NCBI RefSeq assembly: GCF_000143415.4
Contig: NW_003314282.1
Coordinates: 1,480,100-1,544,099, forward strand
Direction of reading: 5' to 3'
From: Selaginella moellendorffii
Taxonomy: Eukaryota > Streptophyta > Lycopodiopsida > Selaginellales > Selaginellaceae
DNA length: 64,000 nt
Shown here: positions 22,249 to 34,340 of the stretch, in pieces
Numbering within the stretch: position 1 is the stretch's first letter
Layout: each line of letters starts with the position of its first letter
The notes under the pieces: generated by a model
What the model saw: only the letters and a program-made list of their open reading frames with translations
What the model was told of the DNA's origin: nothing
The model's database searches: none
Translations under genes and position numbers: made by a program

Positions 22249-24338
22249 ACTATAAATATTATCATCCCCAACAATTTAATCTCATGAATGATAAGCCCAT
22301 AATAGGTATTTCAACTATCCACCACTTTCTTGAATGTTATATTTGTCAAAAGAGAATGCTATGAAAAATTGCAAACTCTCTATCAATGAAGTTTGCATTG
22401 GTATTATAGTCGTCTAAAACTTGAAAAGGAAAATTAGAGCTAGGAGATTGAAGACAATTGATGATGTAGAAGGGCTTGGATCTAGAACTAAAATGAAGAA
22501 GAGAAAAGAAATTATTTAGTCAAATAACCTTTAATTCATTAAACATTGACGTTTACTAGAATCATAAATGTAATATCCATTGCATAAGCATAAGGATGAG
22601 GTGGAAGATAAGAACACTACTCTTGAAGGTGGTTTGCATTTTTATAATATATATAAAGGCTATTCTCAATTTGTTGTTATTGTTTAGCATTAAAGAGGTG
22701 CCATTGACATTCTTGCAAACAATTGTCACACCAAATAACAAGATTAATAGTTATTGTAAGAGATATTGAATTTGGGTGAGAAAACATGAAATCTTTGACA
22801 TCCTCAAGAAGGTCAAGACAAAAAATTTTCTTGAGAGCTGCATTGTCCTATAAAATATCAATAATAAATATTTAGAATTCAGATGCATAAGTAGATATTG
22901 ACTTGGAGCCTTGGCATAATTGCTACAAATTGTGGATTGCAATGTGTTCATAATTAGTATTGCCTAATATGCTAGTGAAGTGTTGAATGAAAAATCAAAA
23001 TCTTAGAAAAGAAAGTAACTCTTTTAAAAAAGATGGAAAACCAAAAAAAAGACATTTTAATAAGAAGAGATATGATCAATCCCATATATTGATCAAGTTA
23101 TATGGCATTTGTAATGTATTTTATCTCTCTCCCCTTAAACCAACTAAAAATAATAATTTTTTACTGAAAGAGTCTTTAATAATTATTTTATCCTTATTTA
23201 TTCTTTAAAGTTCCAAAACTTTATTATAATAATATAAAATAGTTATATATAGAAGACAACTAGTTATCCACCTATACTATAGTCTTTGTCAATAAATAAG
23301 ACGAAGAACATATTTATAAATGCTCAATATATATAATTTCAATTTTAGAGGTAGGAATATATCTTACTCAAGTAACCATTAATCAACTTGTGCCATTTTC
23401 TTATGTAGCACACTTTATGTATCTCCTTAAGGTAATTGGAGAAGGTAATTAATTGATAAAAGAGCCTTTAGTGGTTATTTTATCTCTATTTATATTGATA
23501 GTATATCTATATTTTATCCTATGACCACATATACTACAACATCCAAAATCTAGTTTAGTTGAGGAACCACAAAACTCAAACCACATGCCATAAAATTGTA
23601 TTGGTATCATTCATTAACTTAGAACTAAAAAGTTGTTATTAGTGCTTAAGAACTTACTGAGGCTAAAGCTATGAGTGAAAATCTATATTGGATTTCTCCA
23701 ATGTTTAGCATGACTTTCACATCAAGATTTAATTAAACCTGAAGAAGAAGATCCAGAGAAGCCATCACTTATTAAAGTGCTTAAACTGTTGAGAAGCTTA
23801 TTGTCAAGGGAAGGGAAGATAACACAAATTACTAACAAAAATGATTTATATTAAAACATAATTTTTAAAAAAATCTACTTTTATAGGACTAATCTAGTCT
23901 AACCCTAATCCATAGGCATCTAAGCTAGATCCCAGATGCCCATTTATGTGGGTATCAAAGGATATTCTCTAGGCGAGTGAATTAGAGTTCTTGAGGGTAT
24001 CAAGGAATATTTCCCGTTTTTTCATGAGTAGAGGTCTAAGGTTTAGATCCTATGATGGATAGTGGTGGCAAATATACTCCAATAAATATGAAGAGATAGT
24101 AAATCATTAACAACTACATTATGTAAAATTAATGGTTTTATGGGAGTTTCCAACAGTCCATTAAAAACTCTAGATGTTCCACTAGACTTATTGTCTTAGC
24201 CACAGCATTCTTATCAGCGGTAAGCTGCTAGGCTGCTTCTCTGAAGAGATGAGGATGGCAGACTAGGAACTGGCTGATTGGTGACTCGGGCTCCCAAGGA
24301 CCAACCAAGGAAGTGGCACCATTTTAAGCTTTGACAGT
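22249..24338. other. AT-rich repeat region
   Basis: No gene. Segments near 23100-23235 and 23390-23520 belong to a short repeat family (cttatctctctccccttaa-like start, then aagtaattg..ataaaagagc) also present at 49200-49490 in inverted orientation and at 60375-60450. Confidence 0.5.
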
Positions 24339-24656
24339 GTGATGCGGACCTCTTCCCGACCTGGAAACCCATTCTTTATCCTCAACAAGTCTCTCTTCCC
24401 AAAGAATCTTGTGGAAGCCTGCGAGAGATACGAGACAGGAAGCCCAAATCTAGCTACATCTTTGCAAAATTTCCCTACCGTGAAGTGGATGTTGCGCTTG
24501 GCACCGACGCTGGATTGCTGCGCCTGGTATCCACGTCACACGTCAATGTTCCACGTCGGTGTAAAAGGAATATTGGGAAAGGAATCACATTCATATACAA
24601 AAGTAAGTAGATTAATGGATTCAAATGAATCATTCGATTCGTTTGTCCCTTGCTAG
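24339..24656 (+). other. GC-richer coding-like fragment, unidentified
   Basis: An island of GC-richer DNA (24220-24570) inside AT-rich surroundings, open on the plus strand (MRTSSRPGNPFFILNKSLFP... to CCAWYPRHT). Upstream in the same frame there are stops. No domain recognised. It may be one exon of a lost gene. Confidence 0.3.
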
Positions 24657-24878
24657 ATTTTATGTCACGTTTTAAGTATACTGGAAAACACCAAAAATCT
24701 TCAGCTATATTTCTCCACGTTTTCAATGATACTTCCAGCATCCAACACTATCATCAATGACTTCACATTGTGAAGAACAAACATTGGTCAATCTTATAGA
24801 TGTATTTGGTAACTAGATTTTGCTTGTTAGCACCGAGTAGTTCACCCAGGCCAACAACATGATTGTGACAAGAACTTA

Positions 24879-25275
24879 GGCTCCCTCAAGACACATCCTT
24901 GGAAAGCTTCCCAGCTATGCCCAAACTTTGCCAGCATTTGCCTAATCGAGGCATTTTCTCAACATATGGCCACGAGCATGGATAGACTTGCCACTCTCCA
25001 AGTCTCACAGCTCCGGGCATGCCTCGAGAACGCTCGAGAAAGTAAAGCTATCCGGAGTTGCTTCCACTGGGTTGGTCGAGCTCGTTGGGACGTCTCTGGT
25101 GGATCTCTACGCCAAGTGTGAGGAGCTCGAGCCTGCTAGATCCATCTTCGATGCAATGCAGAGGAGGAACAACCACGATGCTGGGTATAACTCGAGCTGT
25201 ACGAGCTTTTTCTTTTGAAAGGCACTCAAAAGCTTGATAGCTACACTTATTCTAAGCGTACATGGTTGCAGTGAA
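24879..25275 (+). pseudogene. PPR pseudogene fragment with two locally inverted blocks (array unit 1)
   Basis: Bases 25056-25275 match 36445-36730 of the intact PPR gene in direct orientation (VDLYAKCEELEPARSIFDAMQRRN), with a deletion after AGGAACAAC. Bases 24879-24972 and 24973-25055 match the preceding DNA of unit 2 (30212-30305 and 30309-30391), but each is reverse-complemented in place. No frame survives. Confidence 0.88.
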
Positions 25276-26565
25276 ACTGCCAGGGTGATCACACATGGAA
25301 CTTACTTTATAAGGGCAATTTTTTGTGATACATGCGAAGATTTCCGCAGGAGCGGCGGCGCTACTGCAACGTGTGTCGTTAGATGCGACTCAAGTGTCGC
25401 ATCCAATGGCTCTGGACCGCATTTTGCCGCTGGAATGTGCATTCCCGATCGCATCGCGCTCGTCCTCTCGTCGGTATTGGATTCTTTCTGCCGCTAATCG
25501 ATTTTGGTACTAGGAGCTCCCAGATCGGATTATATGGATGCGATCCGACCTGTAAAGTTCCTCATTCCCTCATTCTCTCTAGACTTACATGGAGGTCGTT
25601 CTTGTGGGATATGATCCTGTGATCGCATGTCCAGTCAGAGCTCGACTGAGTGGTGAAGCTACGAAGCCTTTTATTTGCCTGATTTCAATATCGACTTTGG
25701 TTCTAGGTACTATTTAATCGAGCATAAAGGATGCACACATTGTCGGCATGGGAAACGCTCGAGGCATTTCTTTAACACCTGGTCTTCCTGGCAGCTGGAT
25801 CTATACAAAATGTAGAAAATGGTGACATACACTCTTGCAGTCGGGAAGCCAAATCCTAAACTTTCCTGAGGTAAGTCGCCAAGTTTTACTCTCGTTGAGT
25901 AGTGTGATGTGTTTGTCCTTGTAGCATGTCCACCAACGGCGTTGGAGTTCTTTCATCTTGAAAACTGGGAACACTGGCAGTATTGGAGGAGAAAAGACGC
26001 TCAATTTTGCTGGCTCGACTCTAAGGAGAGAAACCAGGCAACGTATGGCTAGTGAGTATGTTAGTTCTTACAGTTGCTCTTCGATTGTTCTATTGATTCA
26101 GCTCGTGTTTCTCCATCCAGCATTTTATAGAGATTCTATGTGTTGTTGGAAACATGCTCGCTTGCAGGCGATTGATCTCAGGCGAGTTTTTCTTCTTTTC
26201 TCTTTCTCGTTCGACTCGATATGCAGATAGTGAAGCGGTTTGCATCGATTAGTGATTTACATTGTCGTTGCAGTGCGAGGCGAGACGATCAAACCTGCCA
26301 GGAATGGTGGCCACTTTGAAAGCTTGGATGCATGCCGATGATCCACTTTTCTCCTTGATGATTTGCTCGTTGACGCAGCTGCAACTGGTGTGATAGTCAT
26401 GTGACCACTCGCCTCACAACCCAGCACCGCCCGCCCACCGGCCGCAGCAGCCCAGCACCGCCTGCAACGCCGCCGCCACCACCGTCACCCGAATTTGGAA
26501 CTTCAATTAGAAAATTTGACTTAGCAAAAACCTCTAATTTTAACTCCCACGAGACAGCAACGGTC
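25276..26565 (+). repeat. Unit-1 copy of non-PPR segment with exon-like pieces
   Basis: Matches 30560-31840 of unit 2. The best exon-like piece is 25924-26053, after a ttgtag acceptor, reading EFFHLENWE.WQYWRRKDAQ..WLDSKERNQATY before a stop. Relative to unit 2 it differs by an in-frame codon loss and several substitutions. A CCG-rich stretch lies at 26400-26490. The parent gene is not recognised. Confidence 0.6.
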
Positions 26566-26838
26566 TTTTGGAAAAGGATTCAATCTCGTCGAACGCGATG
26601 CTTGCGACTTCTGCTACTTGCGGCTCATTTTCCTTGAAGGGTATAGCTCCCAGCTTTGACACCATCCCTCACGCATGCAGCCATGGCTACGAGTTCTTGG
26701 TGTCGATGAGTGGCGACTATGGGATCTTTCCAAACGCCAACGCTATGCCTTTTGAGCCGCAAGCTCTTGCTTGGACGACGTTACTCTCCAGCAAAGTGGT
26801 GCGAAAGGAGCTGGCTGGACTGATTATTGATATGTGAC
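26566..26838 (+). pseudogene. PPR 3'-end pseudogene fragment (array unit 1)
   Basis: Matches discontinuous parts of 36865-37277 (SNAMLATSAT..., CGSFSLKGIAPSFDTIPHACSHGYEF, NAMPFEPQALAWTTLLSSK) with internal deletions relative to the intact gene. It ends at the position equivalent to IIDM. Confidence 0.9.
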
Positions 26839-27150
26839 ACCGTGATGGGCATTGCTATCGTCCACAAAGCTTTCGACATGCGTTAAACGAACGAATATTA
26901 TTTTTGGTGGTGACAAAGTGAGCCAATTATATATAGGAACAGTTGGCAATTTTTCGCAAATTCACCGCGCCACGTCGGATGCCACGTGGATTAAATCCAT
27001 GCCGTCAAACTCTTTTCACTTAATCCAAGAAAAAACCCATGTCTCCAACCATTTCGGCTTAATTGCAATAATCTCTTTAGGGTTAGAGATGTTTCTAATT
27101 GACTTTTAATTGTAGATTTGTTACTTTTTATAATACTGAGGCACCAACTA

Positions 27151-28050
27151 GTGTCTTTTATTTATATGTTAATTTCTTTGGTAGTTCCTTTGGAGATCCA
27201 AGGTACCTCACTCGAATTTGGATTTGAAGGAAGAACAAGTGATATTGATATGCAAACAATAATTAATGCTATAGATTCTATTATCTCAAATATTGGTAGA
27301 AAAGATGATTTTTCAGAAACTTGGTCACATGCTATTACAATACCTTTATCAATAGGAGTAGTAGTTATAAAATTATCAAGATTTACTGGAAAATCTCAAA
27401 GTTGTGCATCAAGTGGAAAATAATAAAAGGGATACAATTTATGAAGGGTTCAGAAATTTATTAGCTCAATACTCTTTTAAAATTTTACAAGCAGCTGCAA
27501 ATTATGCAATTATAACAAGTAAATCATATCAAATTTATTATAGCCATGATGGTTCATTTGAACGAGATAACTTTATTAACAACATAATAATCTCTTATGG
27601 ATTGTAATATATTTAAAAATACTCTATATAGTGGTTCTAAATATACCTCATCATACTTTATTAACAAATGAATACTTATCATCCCCAAATTCAAAAGTTT
27701 TCTTATTTTTACATTTAAATTGCAATTTAATTTTATATAAAGGAGAATATAAACTATGGCAAACTTTCACTATAAAAAAAGTTATTACATCATGTTATTT
27801 GAGATTAAAAAATGATGGTAATTTTTTATTGTATTCAGAAAAAAATACAGTTGAATGGTCAATAAATATATATTGTACACCACAACCAAATTGTATTACA
27901 CCAACTTTTCTTAGTTTGCAAAATAATTGTAAATTAGTATTATATTCCTCAATATCACCAAATGTTGAGGAATGGACACAATTGTCCAAATGGACAATTG
28001 TGGGAAACAAATACTTAATGCTAAAAATATGTATAAATAATTTTAATTAA
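27151..28050 (+). pseudogene. GNA-type lectin pseudogene (array unit 1)
   Basis: A copy of the unit-2 lectin (32341-33213). It is broken by loss of about 11 bases after 27415 (frameshift to a stop just after CASSG), by a short deletion near 27590, and by an insertion near 27970-27995 that contains an inverted pair caattgtcc / ggacaattg and alters the last residues. The rest is highly similar, so the decay is fairly recent. Confidence 0.88.
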
Positions 28051-28904
28051 AGCTATTTAAATTATATGTGTTTTGGGAAAGATAAGAAATAAATAAATAG
28101 TAATAAACATTAAACTTTATTTTTTTTCTAAATATGTTTTATTTTACTTAAAAAAACCTATAAGGGGACTGAGGTGGTAGTGGATATACTAGACTATACT
28201 TGAATATTCTAGGATATTCTATCATTTAATGGTTTCTATTTAAACATGTTTATAATTTATTCATTTTCATAAACACTTCCTAGTATATTTTAGTTTATTC
28301 TATCATCTATTACAATTGGATTAATCTTATATTTATAAATTATTAACATGTTTATATTTATTAGTCAATTGGATGAATAAATAATACTAAATAGAAATAA
28401 TACCACTACTAAGAAAGCCATTTGTTGTTGCATGCATCATACAGTCATAATACTATTTTATACTAATTGATAAGACAATTATAAAATTTATTTTATTAAA
28501 AATTGTTATCTTAGTAGTTATCTATATAATATGTATTAAAATGTTCTTAGTTTAGTGAAAGCAACTTTATTACTGTCATTCATTATATATAAATTTTATT
28601 TTAAATTTAATCTTGGAAAATAAAAATAAAACAAATGCAGACAGCATTTTCTAGCTAACTTTGTATTAAATGTATTTTATTATTAAAATATTAAATAAAT
28701 TATAACTTTATCTAGCTTTTTTTCTTTATTTTTATTTTCTTTATATGATTAAAAATGATATAATATTGTATAAAAGTATTTAAAATGAACTTTATATTTG
28801 TTTTTTACATTAAAATTTTAATTTAAAGTTCTAAACCCTTATTAAGAATCTTTATATCTTGATTTAAAAAAAAAATGTTTTAGGGGGAGGTACACCTCCC
28901 AAAG

Positions 28905-29402
28905 GTACCTAGGATGGGCAGCAATTCAATTATTTTGCAAGATAAAACATATATGTGTTTGTGTGAATCACAATCCTTATATTTGCATACAACCACATAT
29001 GAAAATTCACATCTGCTTATTTCCAATATTACACGTCCTCCATTGATCTTCTCCCTAGTGGTACTGCAGCAGCTGGATTGGAGCAGCCCCAGCCCAACAC
29101 CCAGCCTCCCAGACTCACTCCAGATCTTTGAAAATTCCCTCTCTGGTGAGATCTCAGCCAGCATCGGCAATCTCTCCAACCTCACTGACCTCAATGTGCA
29201 CTGCTCAGTTACAACACTGCAGCAGTGTGGCAATCTCATGCAGCTCGACGTCACTGGCAACCGATCCTGGATATCAGCACAAACTTCTTTGTGGGATCCC
29301 TCCCGGATGAGTTGTGGCATGTATGCGATCGGTTTGTGTCTCCACCGCCAGAAAATCTCGAGGAGCCATAAAAACCGTAGAAATGTACCCACAACAAGAT
29401 TT
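28905..29402 (+). pseudogene. LRR protein fragment (array unit 1)
   Basis: Reads LQIFENSLSGEISASIGNLSNLTDLNVH, a plant LRR pattern (SGEIPxxIGNLxNLxxLxL), then NLMQLDVTGN, with a frame change that moves the rest to another frame. It resembles the ectodomain of an LRR receptor kinase. No kinase domain follows. A near copy is at 34010-34340. Confidence 0.7.
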
Positions 29403-29889
29403 TAAAATGCTTTATGCTTTCTTGTACATACCAAGCTCCATGAGTTGTAAATTGGAATCAAATCACTCAAAAAAAAGGAGATGACATAATTGCACACTTT
29501 TGTTTGTGCAATGACATGTCCCTGCAGTGATGTCAATATTATAATGCACACAATCATGTTTCAATTGTTATTATAAGCAATCATATTCATACTAATTTTG
29601 TGTGCAATTGAAAGCAAATAAAATATCTGAACATGAGTAAATAAAAGATGCACCTTTGATCACATTGCCATACCTTTTTACTTTTAATAATGCTTCTTTT
29701 CTATTTCAGTTTATTGAGCTAAATTAGAGGATCAGGGCAGATGCTCTTGACATTCTGCCCAAGATATTTTACAAGGTTGTTATATTGGAAATTATATGAC
29801 TTAAATCCCAATCCTTGAAGTTGAAATTCTCAGAAAAACTCTCTACCAAGCAGGAAATCCCAGAATTAAAAGAGTTCTACCTGAGTGTC

Positions 29890-30140
29890 AGGCCAACATG
29901 TTTATTAGCTTGTTGCTGTTGCTGATGCCCCAAAGGATTAGAACACGTTCCTGAATGGGACTGCCTCCTGGAACTCCACAAATAACGATTGATCGATCGC
30001 CAGGCATGAAGAGCAATGCGAGAAAACATGCGAGGTTTGAAGAACAAGCTTGAAGCTCCAAATCCTTGTCATTGTTTAGCTTTCGTTTATGCACACCACT
30101 CTTGTTTTAAGTCTAACATTGTTTTATATGCAAAAGTTGT
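29890..30140 (+). repeat. Duplicated PPR upstream region (start of array unit 2)
   Basis: Close match to 34693-34925, the region just upstream of the intact PPR gene (shared tgggactgcctcctggaact and acgattgatcgatcgcc). It marks the 5' boundary of the repeated unit; the PPR 5' half that should follow is deleted here. Confidence 0.85.
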
Positions 30141-30211
30141 ATTTGGTAACTAGATTTTGCTTGTCTTGTTAGCACCGAGTAGTTCACCCACATGATTGTG
30201 ACAAGAACTTA

Positions 30212-30560
30212 TGGCCATATGTTGAGAAAATGCCTGGATTAGGCAAATCCTGGCAAAGTTTGGGCATAGTTGGGAAGCTCTCCAAGGATGTGTCTTGAGA
30301 GAGCCCAGCCGGATAGCTTTACTTTCTCGAGCGTTCTCGAGGCATGCTCGGAGCTGCGAGACTTGGAGAGTGGCAAGTCTATCCATGCTCGAGTTGCTTC
30401 CACTGGGATGGTCGAGCTCGTTGGAACGTCTCTGGTGGATCTCTACGCCAAGTGTGGGGAGCTCGAGCCTGCTAGATCCATCTTCGATGCAATACAGAGG
30501 AGGAACAACCACGATGCTGGGTATAACACACAAGCGCTCGAGCTGTACGAGCTCTGGTGC
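30212..30560 (+). pseudogene. PPR pseudogene fragment (array unit 2)
   Basis: Matches 36301-36640 of the intact gene with small deletions. Recognisable pieces are SFTFSSVLEACSELRDLESG, SIHARVASTGMVE and VDLYAKCGELEPARSIFDA. A deletion after VE and another after QRRNN remove parts of two motifs. Not functional. Confidence 0.9.
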
Positions 30561-31844
30561 GATCGATGGCGCGATGACGCTCTGCTGTGGCGCTTGCTGA
30601 TCGGTGGCTGGAATGTGCATTCCCGATCGCATCGCGCTCGTCCTCTGGATTCTTTCTGCCGCTAATCGATTTTGGTACTATATGGATGCGACCCGACCAG
30701 TAAAGTTCCTCATTCCCTCAATCTCTCTAGAATTACATGGAGTTTGTTCTTGTGAGAGATAATCCTGTGATCGCATGTCCAGTCAGAGCTCGACTTTGTG
30801 GCGAAGTTACGAAGCCTTTTAGTCGCCTGATTTCAATATCGACTTCGGTTGTAGGTACTATTTAATCGCTCGATGTTAGTTGGCATTTCTCTAACACCTG
30901 GTCTTCCTGGCAGTTGGATCTATACAAAATGTAGCAAATGGTGAAGAGCGCAAGAAAGAAGTCATACACTTTTGCAGTCGGGAAGCCAAATCCTAAACTT
31001 TCCTGAGGTGTGTCTAGATACCAGTCAAGTTTTACCCTCTTTGAGTAGTGTGATGTGTTTGTTTTTGTAGCATGTCCACCAACGGCGTTGAAGGAGTTCT
31101 TTCATCTTGAAAACTGGGAACTCCAGCAGTATTGGAGGAGAAAAGACGCTCAAGTTTACTGGCTCGACTCTAAGGAGAGAAACCAGGCAACGTATGGCTA
31201 GTGAGTATGTTCAGTTGCTCTTCGATTGTTCTATTGATTCAGCTCGTGTTTCTCCATCCAGCATTTTATAGGAATTCTATGTGTTGTTGGAAACATGCTC
31301 GCTTGCAGGCGATTGATCTCAGGTGAGTTTTTCTTCTGTTTTCTTTCTCGTTCAACTTAGTGCTGCTCGATATGCAGATAGTGAAGCGGTTTGCATCGAT
31401 TAGTGATTTACATTGTCGTTGCAGTGGTGGGAGACGAGCAAACCTGGCGGGAATGGTGGCCACTTTGAAAACTTGGATGCATGCCGATGATCCACTTTTC
31501 TCCTTGATGATTTGCTACTTGATCAGGTTCGTGTGACTGCTGAGCTCTGGTTTGTTTCTCAGTGTACACACGTACTTGGAAGGAGTTTTGACAACGCCTT
31601 GACAAGTGATTTGCTCCAAGCAGCTCAATGCCATCTCCTCCGACATGGTGTTCCGACGCAGCTGCATTTTGGTGTGATAGTCATAGTCATAGTCATAAGC
31701 AACAGTGATAGCCTCACAGCCCCAGCCCAGCACCGCCCGCCCACCCGCCCACTGCCCGCAGCGCCGCTGCCACCACCGCCATCGAATTTGGAACTTCAAT
31801 TGTAATCTAATTTTAACTCCCACGAGACAGCAGCGGTCTTTTGG
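30561..31844 (+). repeat. Unit-2 copy of non-PPR segment with exon-like pieces
   Basis: Counterpart of 25276-26565. The exon-like piece at 31071-31200 follows a tttttgtag acceptor and reads LKEFFHLENWELQQYWRRKD then AQVYWLDSKERNQATYG, followed by a gtgagt donor. A second candidate at 31424-31530 reads ANLAGMVATLKTWMHADDPL. The parent gene is not recognised. It was inserted between PPR pieces before the units duplicated. Confidence 0.6.
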
Positions 31845-32080
31845 AAAAGGATTCAATCTCCTCGGACGCGATTGCGGCTCATTTTCCTTGAAGGGTATAG
31901 CTCCCAGCTTTGACACCATCCCTCACGCATGCAGCCAGTGGAGGGCTGCTCATACCTGGCTACGAGTTCTTGGTGTCGATGAGTGGCGACTACGGGATCT
32001 TTCCAGACGCCAACGCTATGCGTTTTGAGCCGCAAGCTCTTGCTTGGACGACGTTACTCTGGCTGGACTGATTATTGCTG
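31845..32080 (+). pseudogene. PPR 3'-end pseudogene fragment (array unit 2)
   Basis: Matches pieces of 36930-37260 of the intact gene (CGSFSLKGIAPSFDTIPHACS, then frames broken around the GYEF/VSMSGD region, and a final FEPQALAWTT). It has internal deletions different from unit 1. Confidence 0.88.
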
Positions 32081-32340
32081 TGTGACACCGTAATGCTATG
32101 CCCCTCTCCCTTCGGGTGCCACGTGGATTAAATTCGTGCCGTACGTCGTCCAGACCAACGTGTACGGGAAAGGAGGCTTGGAGGTTTGTCTCTTCACTTA
32201 ATCCAGAAGAAACATAAAGACCAAGGAGACTATGGAAGACTATCGTGGCAAACCATTTCGGCTTTATTGCAATAACACAATGACATAATCTCTTTAGGGT
32301 TAGAGATGTTTCTAATTAACTTTTAATTGTGGACTTTATA

Positions 32341-33213
32341 ATGGTGAGGCACCTTATTTATATGTTAATTTCTTTGGTAGTTCCTTTGGAAATCCAAGGT
32401 ACCTTACTCGAATTTGGATTTGAAGGAAGCACAAGTGGTATTGATATGCAAACAATAATAAATGCTATAGATTCTATTATCTCAAATATTGGTAGAAAAG
32501 ATGATTTTTCAGAAACTTGGTCACATGCTATTACAATACCTTTATCAATAGGAGTAGTAGTTATAAAATTATCAAGATTTACTGGAAAATCTCAAAGTTG
32601 TGCATCAAGTGGAAGTACAAATAAAATAATAAAAGGGCATACAATTTATGAAGGGTTCAGAAATTTATTAGCTCAATACTCTTTTAAAATTTTACAAGCA
32701 GCTGCAAATTATGCAATTATAACAAGTAAATCATATCAAATTTATTATAGCCGTGATGGTTCATCTGAGCGAGATAACATTATTAACAACATATTAACTT
32801 TCCAATCTCTTATGGATTGTAATATATTTAAAAGTACTCTATATAGTGGTTCTAAAAATAAACCTCATCATACTTTATTAACAAATGAATACTTATCATC
32901 CCCAAATTCAAAAATATTCTTATTTTTACATTTAAATTGCAATTTAATTTTATATAAAGGAGAATATAAACTATGGCAAACTTTCACTATTAAAAAAGTT
33001 ATTACATCATGTTATTTGAGATTACAAAATGATGGTAATTTGGTATTGTATTCAGAAAAAAATATAGTTGAATGGTCAATAAATATATATTGTACACCAC
33101 AACCAAATTGTATTACACCAACTTTTCTTAGTTTGCAAAATAATTGTAAATTAGTATTATATTCCTCAATATCACCAAATGTAAAATTATGGGAAACAAA
33201 CACTCAATGCTAA
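32341..33213 (+). CDS. GNA-like (B-type, mannose-binding) lectin with novel N-terminal domain
   Basis: A single intact frame of 290 residues from ATG 32341 (the frame is open from 32329 without an ATG). The N-terminus MVRHLIYMLISLVVPLEIQG is hydrophobic enough to be a signal peptide. Residues about 20-175 form a domain I do not recognise, rich in Ile/Asn/Ser (IDMQTIINAIDSIISNIGRKDD...). Residues about 185-290 form a bulb-type lectin fold with three sub-repeats: LNCNLILYKGE, LQNDGNLVLYSE (a perfect QxDxNxVxY-type site) and LQNNCKLVLYSS. Only the middle repeat keeps the canonical mannose-site residues. Extreme AT content contrasts with the PPR fragments next to it. It may be a secreted sugar-binding defence protein; expression is unproven. 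Confidence 0.72.
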   Translation: MVRHLIYMLISLVVPLEIQGTLLEFGFEGSTSGIDMQTIINAIDSIISNIGRKDDFSETWSHAITIPLSIGVVVIKLSRFTGKSQSCASSGSTNKIIKGHTIYEGFRNLLAQYSFKILQAAANYAIITSKSYQIYYSRDGSSERDNIINNILTFQSLMDCNIFKSTLYSGSKNKPHHTLLTNEYLSSPNSKIFLFLHLNCNLILYKGEYKLWQTFTIKKVITSCYLRLQNDGNLVLYSEKNIVEWSINIYCTPQPNCITPTFLSLQNNCKLVLYSSISPNVKLWETNTQC

Positions 33214-33311
33214 AAATATGCATAAATGATTTTAATTAAACCTATCTAAATTATATGTGTTTTGAGAAAGATAAGAAATAAATAATAATAATATAAATAT
33301 AAATTTTTAAT

Positions 33312-33411
33312 NNNNNNNNNNNNNNNNNNNNNNNNNNNNNNNNNNNNNNNNNNNNNNNNNNNNNNNNNNNNNNNNNNNNNNNNNNNNNNNNNNNNNNNNN
33401 NNNNNNNNNNN
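33312..33411. other. Assembly gap of 100 N
   Basis: Exactly 100 N between two AT-rich flanks. The equivalent part of unit 1 is AT-rich intergenic DNA (about 28130-28530). The gap lies inside the tandem array, where misassembly or collapse is possible. Confidence 0.99.
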
Positions 33412-33739
33412 ATGTACTTATTTTGGTGTAAACACTTTATTACTGTCATTGAATATATATAATTGTTTTTGAAATTCAATTTTGAAATTAAAATTAAACA
33501 AATATAGACAGCATTTGCCAGCTAACTCTGTATTATATTTAATTTTTTATTAAAATATAAAATTAAGTATAAATTTTCTTTAATTTATTTTTCTTTACAT
33601 GATTAAAAATTTAATAAAATTGAAAAGAATTATTTAAAGTTAAATTTTTATTTTTTATAATATAAAAAATTAATTTAAAGTTCTAAACCTTTATTAAGAT
33701 ATCTTTGTGTCTTGATTTCAAAAAAAAATGTTTTAGGGG

Positions 33740-34340
33740 GAGGTACAGCTCCGAAAGGTGTACCTAGGATGGGCGGCAATTTAATTATATTGCAAGATAA
33801 AACATACGTGTTTAAATTGTTTCATTTGTGTGACTTATATTTGCATACAACCACATATGAATTCTTCATGCAAATTCACATCCACTTCTTTGATGTAGAG
33901 GAACTCAATCTTGCCTTGAATTCTCCCACTAGGAGGATTGATATTCGCACACTGTTGGATGGGCAGCTTTGGAAACTTGGCCTCTGCAAATTTCTTCTTA
34001 AGTCTTGTGGTATTGCAACAGCTGGATTTGAGCAGCCCCAGCCCAACACCCAGCCTCCCATGCTCACTCCAGATCTTTGAAGATTCCCTCTCTGGTGAGA
34101 TCCAAGCCAGCGTCAGCAATATCTCCAACCTCACTGACCTCAATGAGCACTGCTCAGTTCCAACGCTGCAGCAGTCTGGCAATCTCATGCAGCTCAACAT
34201 CACTGGCAACTGATCCTGGATATCAGCACAAATTTCCTTGTGGGATCCATCCCAGACGAGTTGTGGCATGTACATGATTGGTTTGTATCTCCACCACCAC
34301 AAAATCTCAAGGAGCCATAAAAACCATAGAAATGTCACTC
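33740..34340 (+). pseudogene. LRR protein fragment (array unit 2)
   Basis: Near copy of 28880-29402 with an extra segment at 33870-34005. Readable pieces are LQIFEDSLSGEI, SNISNLTDLNEH and NLMQLNITGN, followed by a stop. Not a functional receptor. Confidence 0.7.

Noticed and set aside
28880-29392. Minus-strand frame opposite the LRR fragment
   Set aside because: The plus strand carries recognisable LRR text; the minus strand has none.
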